Below, piece after piece: positions 12,848 through 22,035 of a DNA stretch of 64,000 bases. A program made the translations under genes and the position numbers. The stretch covers positions 16,761,225 through 16,825,224 of the forward strand of contig NC_033621.1 in NCBI RefSeq assembly GCF_001540865.1, read 5' to 3'. This DNA comes from Ananas comosus (Eukaryota; Streptophyta; Magnoliopsida; Poales; Bromeliaceae). Positions within the stretch are counted from its first letter, which is position 1. Every line of letters starts with the position of its first letter. The notes under the pieces were generated by a model, which worked only from the letters and a program-made list of their open reading frames with translations, did not search any database and was not told where the DNA came from.

Positions 12848-13268
12848 TAACGAGATCAACCAGAGAACTGCTCGAAGAAGCGATGTAATAAACCAAAATG
12901 TTGCTAAAAAATACAATGAGGTACGGCCGGGGGACTATCAAATATCAATAGGAGAAATCCGCGATTACCGATGTCGTAGACGGTGATATCGTCGAGGAAC
13001 CTCTTGTCGGCGAAGCCGCCGAACACGACCACCTTGGATTTGCCGATGTCCACGGCGGCGTGCCCACTGCGGTCACCGAATTCAGATTACCAAATTCAGC
13101 ACCTGAGCTAGCTAGTAGCCAAGCAACGCAGAACGGACCGGCAAGGAAAAAAGAAAACCGAGAAAGAAGAAAAAAAAAGAGGAGGTTTTAGGGGTGATGG
13201 AAGCGGCACCTTCGAGCGTGGGGTGGATTTCCTCGGAAATCGGAGGAATCGGCTTTCACCCAATGCAT
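1387..13268 (-). CDS. Kelch-repeat protein gene, 5' seven exons (3' end outside window)
   Basis: Exons on the minus strand: 13210-13268, 12969-13066, 11187-11325, 11065-11093, 1750-1846, 1615-1670 and 1387-1494. All junctions are GT..AG and the 586 nt stay in frame. The start gives [19 protein letters not shown] and then the first repeat. Four kelch blades are visible, each with a Gly-Gly pair and a Tyr/Trp further on: VVVFGG (about residues 32-52), MFIFGGRSG (about 90-108), [12 protein letters not shown] (about 138-160) and LLIFGGRG (about 188-195). Kelch repeats fold into a beta-propeller used for protein binding, and no enzyme is implied. The order and wording resemble a conserved plant kelch family (from memory, Arabidopsis At2g36360). 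The following exon, expected to complete blade 4, is not found in 1-1386, so the gene continues to the left. Intron 4 is 9218 bp because of nested transposons; the other complete introns are 79-1643 bp. Exon structure is seen directly; the partners and role are unknown. Confidence 0.9.
2185..2321. repeat. ACCGG palindrome cluster in LTR
   Basis: The words gtaccggtac, gtaccggaac, gtaccggaac and gtaccggtac occur within 140 bp, about 190 bp from the LTR start. This is the same placement as in the other LTRs of the window. Confidence 0.7.
2676..2692. repeat. LINE target-site duplication, left copy
   Basis: The 17-bp cctagcctaaaataaac is repeated exactly at 4749-4765, flanking the LINE. Confidence 0.9.
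2719..2794 (-). pseudogene. LINE ORF2 5' stub (endonuclease start)
   Basis: It opens [12 protein letters not shown], typical of the first strand of the L1 apurinic-type endonuclease (I-x-x-W-N-C-x-G). After about 25 codons it runs directly into the poly(A) tail. There is no reverse transcriptase. Confidence 0.8.
2821..4671 (-). CDS. LINE ORF1 nucleic-acid-binding protein (DUF4283 + zinc knuckle)
   Basis: A 616-residue uninterrupted frame. Residues of about 80-235 fit the plant DUF4283 domain seen in L1 ORF1 and reverse-transcriptase-associated proteins; cues include the phrases [15 protein letters not shown] and [21 protein letters not shown] zinc knuckle, [14 protein letters not shown], follows at about 259-272. 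The C-terminal half is low complexity, with an acidic run [18 protein letters not shown] near residues 560-577. ORF1 proteins bind LINE RNA and form ribonucleoprotein particles. The start at 4671 is the first ATG of the frame, 77 bp after the target duplication. ORF1 is intact, which suggests a fairly recent insertion. It is transposon coding sequence, not a host gene. Confidence 0.85.
   Translation of the reverse strand: MTGPMSPALRRGSQNLPPSPSPPTVSSLPESEVPPPQRTSWAAIVSGKRPQATKGGLIPDEVLDRLKASIADCVEVDESILESARAKWRLALFGKFLGKPPSLNTLRNALAKIWQTKEPFHVTDMAEGFYAFRFSNELDMSYVLTEGPWTINGQAIHLIRWRDNFQPSDDAINVAPVWIQLHNLPFEYWEVDALLPIAAYFGRPLRVDETTIFVDRGRYARICVELDLSTSLKRGVWVGTPDQRKFVSVLYENLPLFCYTCGIVGHRAELCHYRKEGEAKLAAEVKEKSTSTESRPSAETPILEDEAFGPWLTARRRRRGARRESSTGVQNPNFSVDLPTKKTQNGGGVSLNQTGPMRFPQSRRQTPTVGSRLQSEDHRHKVSRAFNAPKNSMVDNSGAINDVDVTPSNEKETCLGFNDSNDARGKVAKDKVSCSPRKGAASTSVPGKKVAPPFICLGDNHEVPNPIISHPETVWFNGKQVHMGSKPKNRVNPNPLTSRGTIFPSSYWQNTSCGPSNLSLPYANKPNGKSSEGYKPSSISHMGAVQEVSKALQVQSEEEEESDSEEEDVGMDEDYSTDLVVGASIKRTESHLTGQDDDSSMELDQGSSKKGRTSEP
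4749..4765. repeat. LINE target-site duplication, right copy
   Basis: Exact copy of 2676-2692. Confidence 0.9.
9117..9345 (+). repeat. Degenerate direct repeat, copy 1
   Basis: Shares an ordered series of words with 10030-10305: agtaaattttgct, gttgtgaaa..agctatt, gatatgtg.cttct, gtctataatg. Divergence is high. Confidence 0.55.
10030..10305 (+). repeat. Degenerate direct repeat, copy 2
   Basis: Partner of 9117-9345, with an extra segment of about 35 bp near its start. Confidence 0.55.
12790..12845. repeat. Long poly(A) tract in kelch intron 2
   Basis: 56 consecutive A on the plus strand. No retroelement body or target duplication is evident beside it. Confidence 0.9.
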
Positions 13269-13417
13269 CTCTCCCTCCCGCTCGCTCCTCTCTCTCTCTC
13301 CCCCCCTCTTTCTCTCTCCCTTCTATGTGCGCGCGCGTGTGCGGCTTGTGCGATGGAAGTTGACGGCGGGTTGAACAAGAAAGGGTCCGGTCCAGTTTCT
13401 GTAGAATTATTTTGAGC

Positions 13418-13997
13418 GGACTTTTTTCGAAAATAACCCTGTAAAATTTCGTATTTGCCAAACTAATCCTGTAAAATTTTTATTTGTGAAACTAACCCTC
13501 CTTTCGCCACGTGAGCGCCACGTCAGAGATTCCTCAAAAAGACGGTGAATCGTTCACCGTCTTTGATATTTGTTGTGAAGGCGGTGAATGATTCACCGTC
13601 TTCATAAGACGGTGAACCATTCACCGTCTTTAGTACAAATCACTACACTGCGCAAATCTTTTCAAGTCCATAATATGGTGTCCTTGATAAGACGGTGAAT
13701 CGTTCCCCGTCTTCTCGAGGGCACAGAAAAGGCGAACGTGAGAGAGCGAAAAGGGAAAAAGGCGGAAAGGGAAATTTTGCACTAAAGGCGGTGAATGGTT
13801 TACCGTCTTCTAAAGACGGTGAACCATTCACCGCTTTTACAATAAATTACAAAGACGGTGAACGATTCACCGCCTTTTTGAGGAATCCCTGACGTGGCGC
13901 CCACGTGGCGAAAGGAGGGTTAGTTTTACAAATAAAAATTTCACGGGGTTAGTTTGGCAAATATGAACTTTCACAGGGTTATTTTTGAAAAAAGTCC
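13418..13997. mobile_element. Fold-back (MITE-like) element upstream of the kelch gene
   Basis: The left arm (from ggacttttttcgaaaataac at 13418 to about 13550) and the right arm (about 13852-13997, ending gttatttttgaaaaaagtcc) are inverted copies of about 145 bp. Shared marks are gccacgtgagcgccacgtca and its inverse. The interior holds repeated 25-bp palindromes. No transposase is present and no clear target duplication was found. The left arm begins 150 bp upstream of the kelch ATG, so it lies in the 5'UTR or promoter. Confidence 0.8.
13538..13874. repeat. Palindromic GACGGTGAAYSRTTCACCGTC array
   Basis: Several copies of the palindrome gacggtgaatcgttcaccgtc and variants (ggttcaccgtc, ccattcaccgtc, accgcc) occur here at irregular spacing. 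Confidence 0.85.
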
Positions 13998-14101
13998 TTC
14001 TCGAACTTTTTTTGAAAATAACCCTCATCTTGGGTGGTACATCTTACAACTATCCTATCCCATTATTGATATTAGTTAGCTTTTGAAAAAAAAAAAAAAA
14101 A

Positions 14102-14633
14102 TCAGTGTTATTCTCGAACTTTTTTTGAAAATAACCCTCTAAAATTTCGTAATTGACAAAATAACCCTATGAAACTTTTATTTGTGAAACTAACCCTCCT
14201 CTCGCCACCTCAGCCGCCACATCAGCATTTCTTACAAAGACGGTGACTCGTTCATCGTCTTTAGTCTAACCTCTTGAAGACGGTGAATGGTTCACCGTCT
14301 TCTCTAGGCGTGGACCATTCACCGCCTTCTCAGCAATTCCCCGCGTATCACCGCCTTCTCAGCAATTTCCCGCGTAGCTTAGGGTGCCTAAGAAGATGGT
14401 GACTCGTTTACCGCCTTAACAAAGGCGGTGAATCGTCTACCGCCTTATCTAGGCGTAAACCATTCACCGCCTTCTCAGCTGGGTTCGTGTCATAGATAAG
14501 CCGGTGAATCGTCCACCGTCTTATCTAAAGACAGTAAAGGCGGTGAATCGTTTACCGCCTTATCTTGGCGTAAACCATACACCGCCTTCTCAGCAAATCC
14601 CCCGCCCAACAGCCCGGGTTTGTGGCATAGATA
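14102..14633. mobile_element. Second fold-back copy, cut by an LTR
   Basis: The left arm (gaactttttttgaaaataac, then cccctcctctcgccac-like sequence to about 14240) parallels 13418-13550. It is followed by another diverged array of GGCGGTGAAT/ATTCACCGCC palindromes. The right arm is missing because the LTR starting at 14634 begins here. A short partial arm also lies at 14006-14035. Confidence 0.7.
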
Positions 14634-16921
14634 TGTCACGCCCCGGGACCCAGCGGAAGCCCGCCCGGCGCGTGCCCAGACCCGCCATATGTCTACAACA
14701 TATAAGGCGTCTAAAAACAACAATAATAAAAGCAATAATACAAGACGTCTAGTAGTATCAGAGCATAAAAAAAAAGTCTAAATGCTACAACAAGGAATAA
14801 AGTTAAAACTGTAAATCCACTAAATAAAATATAAAGTAAGTACAATAGGGATCCCATAACAAGTGCTAAAAGGAGTACACGGTGGTCTCTCTATACAGGG
14901 TACAAAAGCCTCACACTCTCTCAAAATATAAAATGGAGGAGTAAACCACCTAGGCAAAAGAACTCTCCGCGAGCTAGCTACGCGACACCCTTGCCGCGAT
15001 CCCGTGNGGTCCGAGTAGGGATCCCACCCCTAATACTGATGGTGCCCCGGTAATCCGAGCCGTGGCCGGTCTGTCGGATGCCCACCCAGAGTCCCGGTAT
15101 CTGTCGGAAGCCCACCCAGAGAAGTCTAAACTGAAGCTCATAAGTACTACTGAATCACATGATGAACCTGTACTGATCTTATCATTGTTGCCCTGAAATG
15201 ATAAAGCGTAACACCTGTAATACTATCAACCTCTGAAAATGAAGTACGTGTCAACGAAATTATGAATACGATAAATATGATTCATCTCTATAGTACCCCA
15301 CGGCAATCCACTTCGGCGCCCAATCCCGCACGGCGAATATGAATCGCGATGGCTATCTCCGGAGTGCCGGCTTGTAGGGAGCGACCCTCACAAGCATGTG
15401 CGAATGAGCACAATGGCAAGTAGTCAAACGATCTGTCACAAGTACCAAGTCCTCATGTCTAATAACATGGAATATGTCACCAATCTCACATAGGCCTATC
15501 CCTATGTCGTCATGTCTACAACATGGGATAATAGATGTTCAAGTGGTCTAATTCTATGTCTCAATACGATAGTCTCATAAGTACTAGTCTAAGTGCCCCT
15601 TTATGACACTTTCATTCACTAAGTTCAAGTTCATCCCAAATGTTCATAATTACATAACTGAACCATTTTAAGCATATAGAGCGTGTTTCCAAATGACTAG
15701 AGAGAGCTCTACCCGAATGCATGCAACAATACCCAGAATGCTCTACTATATAGAGTGAAGATTTTCTTATACATAACACATGTATTTCAGGGGTTCAAAA
15801 ATTTCCATAAATACTACTTAGCATAGATATGCATTCAAAAATAGTAGACAAAGAGTTTAGAATGCTTAGGGGCCGTTTCGCCCATTTTTATGAAGCCAAA
15901 CCCACCGATGGTAAACGAAACCCTTCGTTTGCTCCAACGAAGATGTCCAATAGCCTCCTAGTATCCTAGAGGTACAAGAACATGCGTCACACGAACCATA
16001 CGAACAACCAATTACCCAAACATTAAGCTATTCAAGCATAGGTGGAGAGAACTCACCTCTAGTGCAAAAACCCTCTCCAATGCTCCAAAAGATGGCTAAA
16101 GTTCATCCAATCTAACCCAATGGAAGCCTCTAATCCACTCAATCTAGCTTTAAAAGCCCTAGATTCAAAATACCCAAAACAAACCCTAATATCACAATCT
16201 AGGGTTTCAATACCATTCAACCAATAAAACCCCTAAATAGAGGGAAAGAACAAGAAGCTTACCTCTTAGAAACTTTAAATCAAGCTCTAAAAGCTCTAAG
16301 TCCCAAGATCTTCCCTCCACAAAGCTCCAATCCCAAGCTCTTGGCTTCAACCATGGAGGAAAAGCACCAAAAAGGGAAAAAGAGAGAGGTTAATCCAAGA
16401 AAAACCCAAAAGAGAGGGACCAAACCCAAAGAAATGAAGGGGAGGGTGCCCTACCTTCTCCTCCCTGTGCTCTGAGCTCAGGAGGTGCCCTAAGGGGCGT
16501 GGGTGCTAAATAGATTAGGCACAAACGCGGAAAACCCCCTGCAGTTCAAACTGGCATGAAACTGCCTCCTGTACGCGGTACACGGCTCTTGTACCGGTAC
16601 AAGGCGACGAATTGCAAACCCGAGCTCGGGTCGCGCGGTCTGCAGGCTCTGTACCGGTACAAGCTCGATGCTGTACCGGTACAACCATCAACCCTTGTAT
16701 CCGGTACAAAGGCCAATCTTGTTCCGGTACAACCCTGCTTGCAGGCTGCCCGAAGCTGTCAAAAAATTCCGATTTTGAATTTTGGTGACGCAAGTCCACT
16801 TCAACATCCTCGGGATGCGTGACAGGGTCGGAACACTATCAACCGACCCTCCAAAACATGGGAATTCCAAACACAGATCAAACACTCGAATCTGTGCATT
16901 TGCTAAGATCCAGTGATTACA
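14634..16921 (-). mobile_element. Ty3-type LTR (3' LTR, minus orientation)
   Basis: It begins TGTCACGCCCCGGGACC and ends ..CAGTGATTACA, the reverse of the family's TGTAACACACTGG start. It is followed by taaaaagg-type polypurine sequence (read on the minus strand) and integrase remnants, so it is the 3' LTR of a minus-strand element. It contains the conserved block at 15357-15412 and a palindrome cluster at 16571-16732. One N occurs at 15007. Confidence 0.85.
16571..16732. repeat. GTACCGGTAC cluster
   Basis: Three exact gtaccggtac words and three decayed ones (gtacgcggtac, gtatccggtac, gttccggtac) near the U3 start of the LTR. Confidence 0.85.
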
Positions 16922-18840
16922 TCAGCCACCTCCTAAAAAGGAGTTTCGTTCGCGCGAAACTCAAATCGACGTACCTCAAGACTCCTCCTGAAAAAAGGTG
17001 AGGGTAGCGCCCCAGCAAAGCGCTCTCCACTCGCCACGTGGCCTCTCGCTCCTCGTGGTTGCTCCAATAGAACCGTTTACATACGGATGTCCCGATTCCG
17101 TATCTCTCTTCAACCTTCGCTGAGCCAAAAATCTTCACGGTTCTCCTCGAAAGCTCAGATTCCTCGCGCGCTCCCTGTATAGTTCCCAAAACATGAGCTG
17201 GATCTTGAATGTCTACGAAGGACGCGATACATGGAAGACTTGTGGCACGCCGGATAGTTCGATGGTAGAGCAAGTCGATATGCCTACTCGACCCCACACC
17301 TCGACACGATCTCATACGGTCCAATGAAAGACGGGGCCTCAACTTTCCCGAATCGCGAATCTCTGGATTCGCTCTATGTCGGCGAAGACCTTCAAAAAAC
17401 ATGGTCTCCAACTTGGAACTCCAAGTCTCGCCGTCGCTCGATCGCGTAGCTCTCCTCTGTCTACTCTGCGCACGTCAAAAGTGGGCTCCCGAGCATTTCG
17501 AAACCTTGTCCTCAGCTTCCTGGAGCACATCAGGGCCTAAAAGCCAATCTCTCGTGACTTCAACATCTCAATGAAGTGGCGAATCTAACCTTCCGTCCAC
17601 TTAAAGTGCTTCGAAGAGCGCGCATCTTGATGCTTGCTTGATAACGTTGTTTATAAGCAAACTCCGCTATAGGTAGATGCTGGGCGACCATCTGCCCTGG
17701 AAGTCTATCCACAAGCACGGACATATTCTCTAAAGTCTGAATAGTGCGCTCGACGCCATCACTCCTGCGGTGGAATCGGAGGTACTGAAATCCAATCGTG
17801 GCCGTAAGGCATCCTGTAGGACTCCATCCAAAAAGTGGAATGAAGCGTGTGTCGGCGATCAGATACAACGCTGTAGCACTCCATGATATAGTCGGCATCA
17901 ATATCATCTAGTACAAATTGTTGCGAGCTTCTCTCGCGGTTCTAAGCGTATGAATTAGGTAAATAAGGCGCCGACTCGTCAAACGACTATGCCACGAATC
18001 TACCCATATATACGTTCATGCGCCCGCCTGTGACGTGCAATCCCTGTCACAAAATCGCCATGTGATCTTCTGCCACACTTCCACACGGGAATAGGCTAAA
18101 TACTCTGAAGTTTTCACGCAGGGATACCGTGGCTCAGCCTTTACTTGTTAGGCAAGTTAGATCAACTGAGGCGTACAAATCCGCCAACGTCCTTTTCATC
18201 CCGGCCCACCAACTGAGCAATTTTAAGTGCCTTATATCATTTCTGTGCCACCGGATTTGTACGCGCAATAGGGCGGGCTCGTGGCGCTTCTTGAAAGAAT
18301 ATCGTTCTTTAATTCCCGAACCGCCGGAACACATAGTCGTCCTCGAAAGCGCATCAACCCTCGGTCGTCCACAAGGAAATCGCCGGTGCAACCATCAACC
18401 ATTTTTCCTCTAATCTTTCGCAATTCCAAATCGGAAACTTGCTTCTCTTTGATTCTGTCCAACAAGGTAGGTTGCACTACTAATGTCATCAACCTCAAGG
18501 GTGTGTCAGGAGTCACTATCTCCAACTCCAACCGCTTCATCTGCTCGATCAACTGCGGTTGAGTCACCACATGCATCGCTAAGTTTTCCATCGATTTCCT
18601 ACTCAGCGCATCCGCCACCACGTTAGCCTTGCCTGGGTGGTAAAGGATCGTCAGATCATAATCCTTGAGTAGCTCCAACCATCTGCGCTGCCTCAAGTTT
18701 AACTCCTTCTGAGTAAATAGGTACTTTAAGCTCTTGTGATCCGTGTATACTTCACATCGCTCGCCATAAAGATAGTGGCGCCATAGCTTTAATGCGAATA
18801 CTACGGCCGCCAACTCCAAATCAATTTTATATGTCATACC
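16922..18840 (-). pseudogene. Ty3 pol remnant: RNase H to integrase
   Basis: Read on the minus strand. RNase H sequence (about 18840-18580) includes [20 protein letters not shown] and [17 protein letters not shown], typical of Ty3/gypsy polyproteins. It is followed by the lead-in to the integrase H2C2 region, an integrase-core stretch (17907-17560, with ERTIQTLENM and HLPIAEFAYKQRYQAS) and a C-terminal integrase/chromodomain stretch (17400-16990, with HDPAHVL-like and YWSNHEEREATW). Frames shift repeatedly, and gag, protease and most of the reverse transcriptase are missing. The fragment abuts mobile-domain sequence at about 18841, so the left part of the element is lost. It is non-functional. 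Confidence 0.85.
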
Positions 18841-18844
18841 GGCA

Positions 18845-19780
18845 ACCCATAGGGCAATCAGCCATGTCGGCAACAGCTCCAACGCTAGTAGGTCGGCCGA
18901 CATGTAGATGGTCCCAAGCCCAAATCTATAAATAAATGACAATAATTTAAACTGTTGAACTTAAATAGGAGAAACTTTATATAACAATTATTATATATTA
19001 CTCATAATACCTGTACTAATGTCGCAAAGCAACAGCATTCGACCTTTCCTTTTAATGCAGCCGATCCTAAAGCTCGATATAGATAGGCCAGTGCTGCTGC
19101 ACCCCAGGCTAAAGCGCCGAGCCCAGTCAAAGATTCCTATTCCAGGCGGGGCGGGCCATCCACCTTCGAATGGTGTTGGTCTGTAGGACCGTGAACGGAT
19201 TCGCCTCTGGCCTCTGGGCACGTCGGAACCGCATGCATCAAAATCTGCTATAAGTGGCAGCCACTTAAGATGAACCCTATATCCGGTGGGGTTTGGAAAT
19301 AGACTACAGCCAATCTGATATAATATATATGCACGTGCAGTGGCTGCAACTAATCCAGCCGGAGCATCCAAATGTAGATGATGAAACTACTGGTATATCC
19401 AATCTAATCTAATCTGCCCAGCTCGGATGTCATCCGGCACAACCCCTAAAAGCGCCTGACAAATATTTGGCCACGGATACACTGTAGTCCCAGTGACCGG
19501 CGCTCCATCGACACGAAGACCCGAAATAACCGCCACATCCTGAAGTGTAATCGTCATCTCACCATGGCGGAAGTGAAATGTCTGGGTCTCCCGTCTCCAT
19601 CGCTCGATCAAAGCTCCTAATAATGTCTGATCCAGCTGTAGACGCCTAAGTCGAGAAATATAATAAAATCCAGACTGTCATAGCAAATCTAGCACTGCTG
19701 GATGATCAAGCTCCCACTTGTTTAATTTGCGGCCATGCTCTATGAACTGCACCCCGCGATATCCCTACAGTGAAAAAAAT
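18845..19780 (-). pseudogene. Plant mobile domain (PMD) remnant of a MULE-type element
   Basis: On the minus strand, three pieces match the PMD in order: ERWRRETQTFHFRHGEMTIT and LQDVAVISGLRVDGAPVTG (about 19620-19440), ATARAYILYQIGCSLFPNP with HLKWLPLIADFDACG (about 19350-19235), and [12 protein letters not shown] after an AG acceptor (about 18930-18845). Frames shift between the pieces. PMD (MAIN-like) domains occur in host silencing proteins and in plant MULEs and Ty3 elements. The transposase remnant at 21192-22035 on the same strand makes a MULE origin likely. It is broken on its 3' side by the Ty3 fragment. Confidence 0.72.
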
Positions 19781-19991
19781 ATGTTAGAACAACATTTATA
19801 TTCAAACCAATACTAAAGAAAATATTTAAAACAATAATTTTGGCTCTCACCTCAGTCGTGATAAATGAAGACCTATGGAGATGCTGCTCTGTCAGGACGG
19901 ACTCATCAACTGGTCCCGCCTCATCTAGATCTGCCATCTGTAATTTTAAATAATTTATAATTAGTAACATATTATCAAAAAGCGCGTTGAN

Positions 19992-20130
19992 TAGTCTTGT
20001 CGTGAAGGTACCGAGAAGATCCAACCTACGACTAGATGGCGAATCTTCTCGGCAATATACCAACCTGTTGAGCCAATTAGGCGCGGACAGATAGGACACC
20101 GGTATTCCCTCCAAAAGCATCAATCTTGCC
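19992..20130 (-). pseudogene. Unrecognised transposon coding fragment
   Basis: Minus-strand frame with LEGIPVSYLSAPNWLNRL and SRRLDLLGTFTTRL. I do not recognise the family. It starts next to a single N at 19991, possibly a join between contigs. Confidence 0.3.
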
Positions 20131-20139
20131 GCAAGCGGT

Positions 20140-20791
20140 TCCGATCGTCTGAAAGTGGGCTGAAAGTGGTATGGAGAATCAGGAGTAGTGGCCGATCATG
20201 CACAAATAATAACTGATCACAAGGGAAGATCTATAAATAGGTCAATAACGCCCTAAAAAGGGGTCTTTTTCCTGTGAACAAAAGACCACCCTTAAGTCCT
20301 CGCAATTTTCTGCATATTTTAGGAGTAGTCTACTTGTAATTTTCTCTTTCTCGCATTTAATGTTCTTCCTAGGAGTAGTTTTAAGTAGATCAACCGAGTC
20401 TGCATGCCATCCGGCATACTCGACCCCTGTACTTCTTATCAGTGAATATAAAGGCATTCGGCTCTTCAAGCCGATCCATTCCTTTGTTCTATAGTCATTC
20501 GGCTCCTCGGCCGACTTCAGTTCTTGCTTTGCCCGTACATTCGGCTCATCCAGCCGAACCGAATTTAGTGTAGAGTTTTGAACCCGGCTGATCCGATCCC
20601 TCATCAGCAGAATTGCTTGATCGATTGAAGGGCGCAAATTTCGAGGGTCAGTATCAAGAGCCGTTTCCATCCCAACACGCTCCCCGAGGAGGACCTTTGA
20701 CCAGGTCGAGGATCGGAGATTTTCAGCACCAACAATTTTTAACACGCCTAGTGGGACTCATTTAAGGTAAAACTATTTTTGTTTTAAGATA
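20140..20791 (+). mobile_element. LTR-retrotransposon 5' region (Tat-like leader)
   Basis: It contains a TATA-like ctataaatagg (about 20231), then LTR/leader sequence ending in acacgcctagtgggactcat (about 20742-20761). The latter resembles the G-T-G-G-G-A-C leader motif of Ty3/Tat elements just before gag. The exact LTR borders are not clear. Confidence 0.5.
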
Positions 20792-21190
20792 ATGGCTGAT
20801 GATAATGCCATGAATCTACGTAATAGGGCCGTTCCTAGAAGTTCTCGGAGCGAACAGCCCACTAATTCAGAAAATATTACAGAACGCCAAGCAGTCTTAC
20901 CTGCCGAGGGTGAGACTAGTGGTCAATCTGGCCAACAAGAGCCTAGTTTGGCTCAGGCGCTTGGGCAAATGACTCGGGTCCTACAAGTTTTGGACCAAAA
21001 TAGCCATGCTAGTACTGCACGGCTAGATACGGTGTTGGCCACAATCACGGCCTCTAACGAGAATATTACCCGAATAGGGCAATTATTAACTCGGAATGAG
21101 CAGCCGATAGCAGGCATACAAGCGCCTGTAATGACACGAGTGTTACAAAATCCTGTAACACCGGTAAACGGTCAACCTCAATACCAGGGG
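20792..21190 (+). CDS. LTR-retrotransposon gag, N-terminal fragment
   Basis: Starts MADDNAMNLRNRAVPRSSRS, Gln/Ser/Thr-rich, with a helical stretch LAQALGQMTRVLQVLDQ. This is typical of a gag amino terminus. It directly follows the Tat-like leader. The frame ends at an N (21191), after which sequence from a MULE on the other strand begins, so gag is cut after about 133 codons. It is a fragment, not a working gene. Confidence 0.6.
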
Positions 21191-21191
21191 N

Positions 21192-22035
21192 CGCAATCAC
21201 AATCCGCTTGTGTTCCATTAAGGGTAACATTGTAATTAGAGTGTCCTGTTTGGACTTCAAACTCATTAGGCCCAAATCGATATACAATGTGTCCCCGCGC
21301 CGTCACCATAGTCATCGTAATCCGACTTTGTATTTTAGGTGCTAACGTGGCCGTCATACTTTCACCATTTTCACGACGCTTTACAAAATAACTTTTAAGT
21401 TTATAAAAAGTTTCCGCGACAAATGCCGTTACTGGGAGAGCACGAATTTCCTTAAGTACCCCATTTAAACTCTCGGACATATTTGTAGTCATCAACCCGA
21501 AGCGTCGACCTCTATCAAATGCCCACGCCCAATACTCTTTGTATACTTCGAGCTCATCGACCCACTTCCAAGCATCTTGATCTAGCGCGAGTAACTCATC
21601 TTTCAGTTTATAATATTGTACCGATGTTGGAGCACTGCCGATACAGTAGAATTTGTCTAATAATGAATCATTTTTAAACCGCTTAGCCATATTTGCTTTC
21701 ATGTGTCGAAGACACCACCGGTGTGCATGCCCCTGTCGAGTGGGATATAACTCAGCCACTATTTTCTTTAAGCCACTAAATCTATCGGATATAAAACAAA
21801 CCGGTCGATTGTGTATAACATAATTTCCCAAGTTATGTAAAAACCAACGCCAACTTGTACCATTTTTGCCTTCGCAAATTGCAAAAGCCAAGGAAAAAAT
21901 GCTGTAAGGAAGTGAATTCTCGAAATCCGAGGATTGTACTTCATCCAGGATCGACTGATCGTCGAGAGAATACCCTTTGTGGGAGTTAAGAATACCCAAA
22001 ACACAAAAAGTGCTTTGGAGTTGAGTCCGCGAGAG
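21192..22035 (-). pseudogene. MULE (MuDR-like) transposase fragment
   Basis: A 280-residue open stretch matches the C-terminal part of the MULE transposase. It has an Asp-containing motif FISDRFSGLKKIVAELYP, the C2H signature HRWCLRHMKANMAKRF, the NMSESLNGVLKEIRALPV motif, and the beginning of a SWIM zinc finger (CDC) just before the break at 21191. MULE transposases cut DNA with a DDE catalytic core. The first catalytic Asp region should lie upstream (to the right) but is lost at about 22035, where an LTR begins. It probably belonged with the mobile-domain remnant at 18845-19780. Confidence 0.85.

Noticed and set aside
13538..14600. Palindrome arrays as a CRISPR array or as rho-independent terminators
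   Set aside because: Plant context, inverted arms of a fold-back transposon, no unique equal-length spacers.
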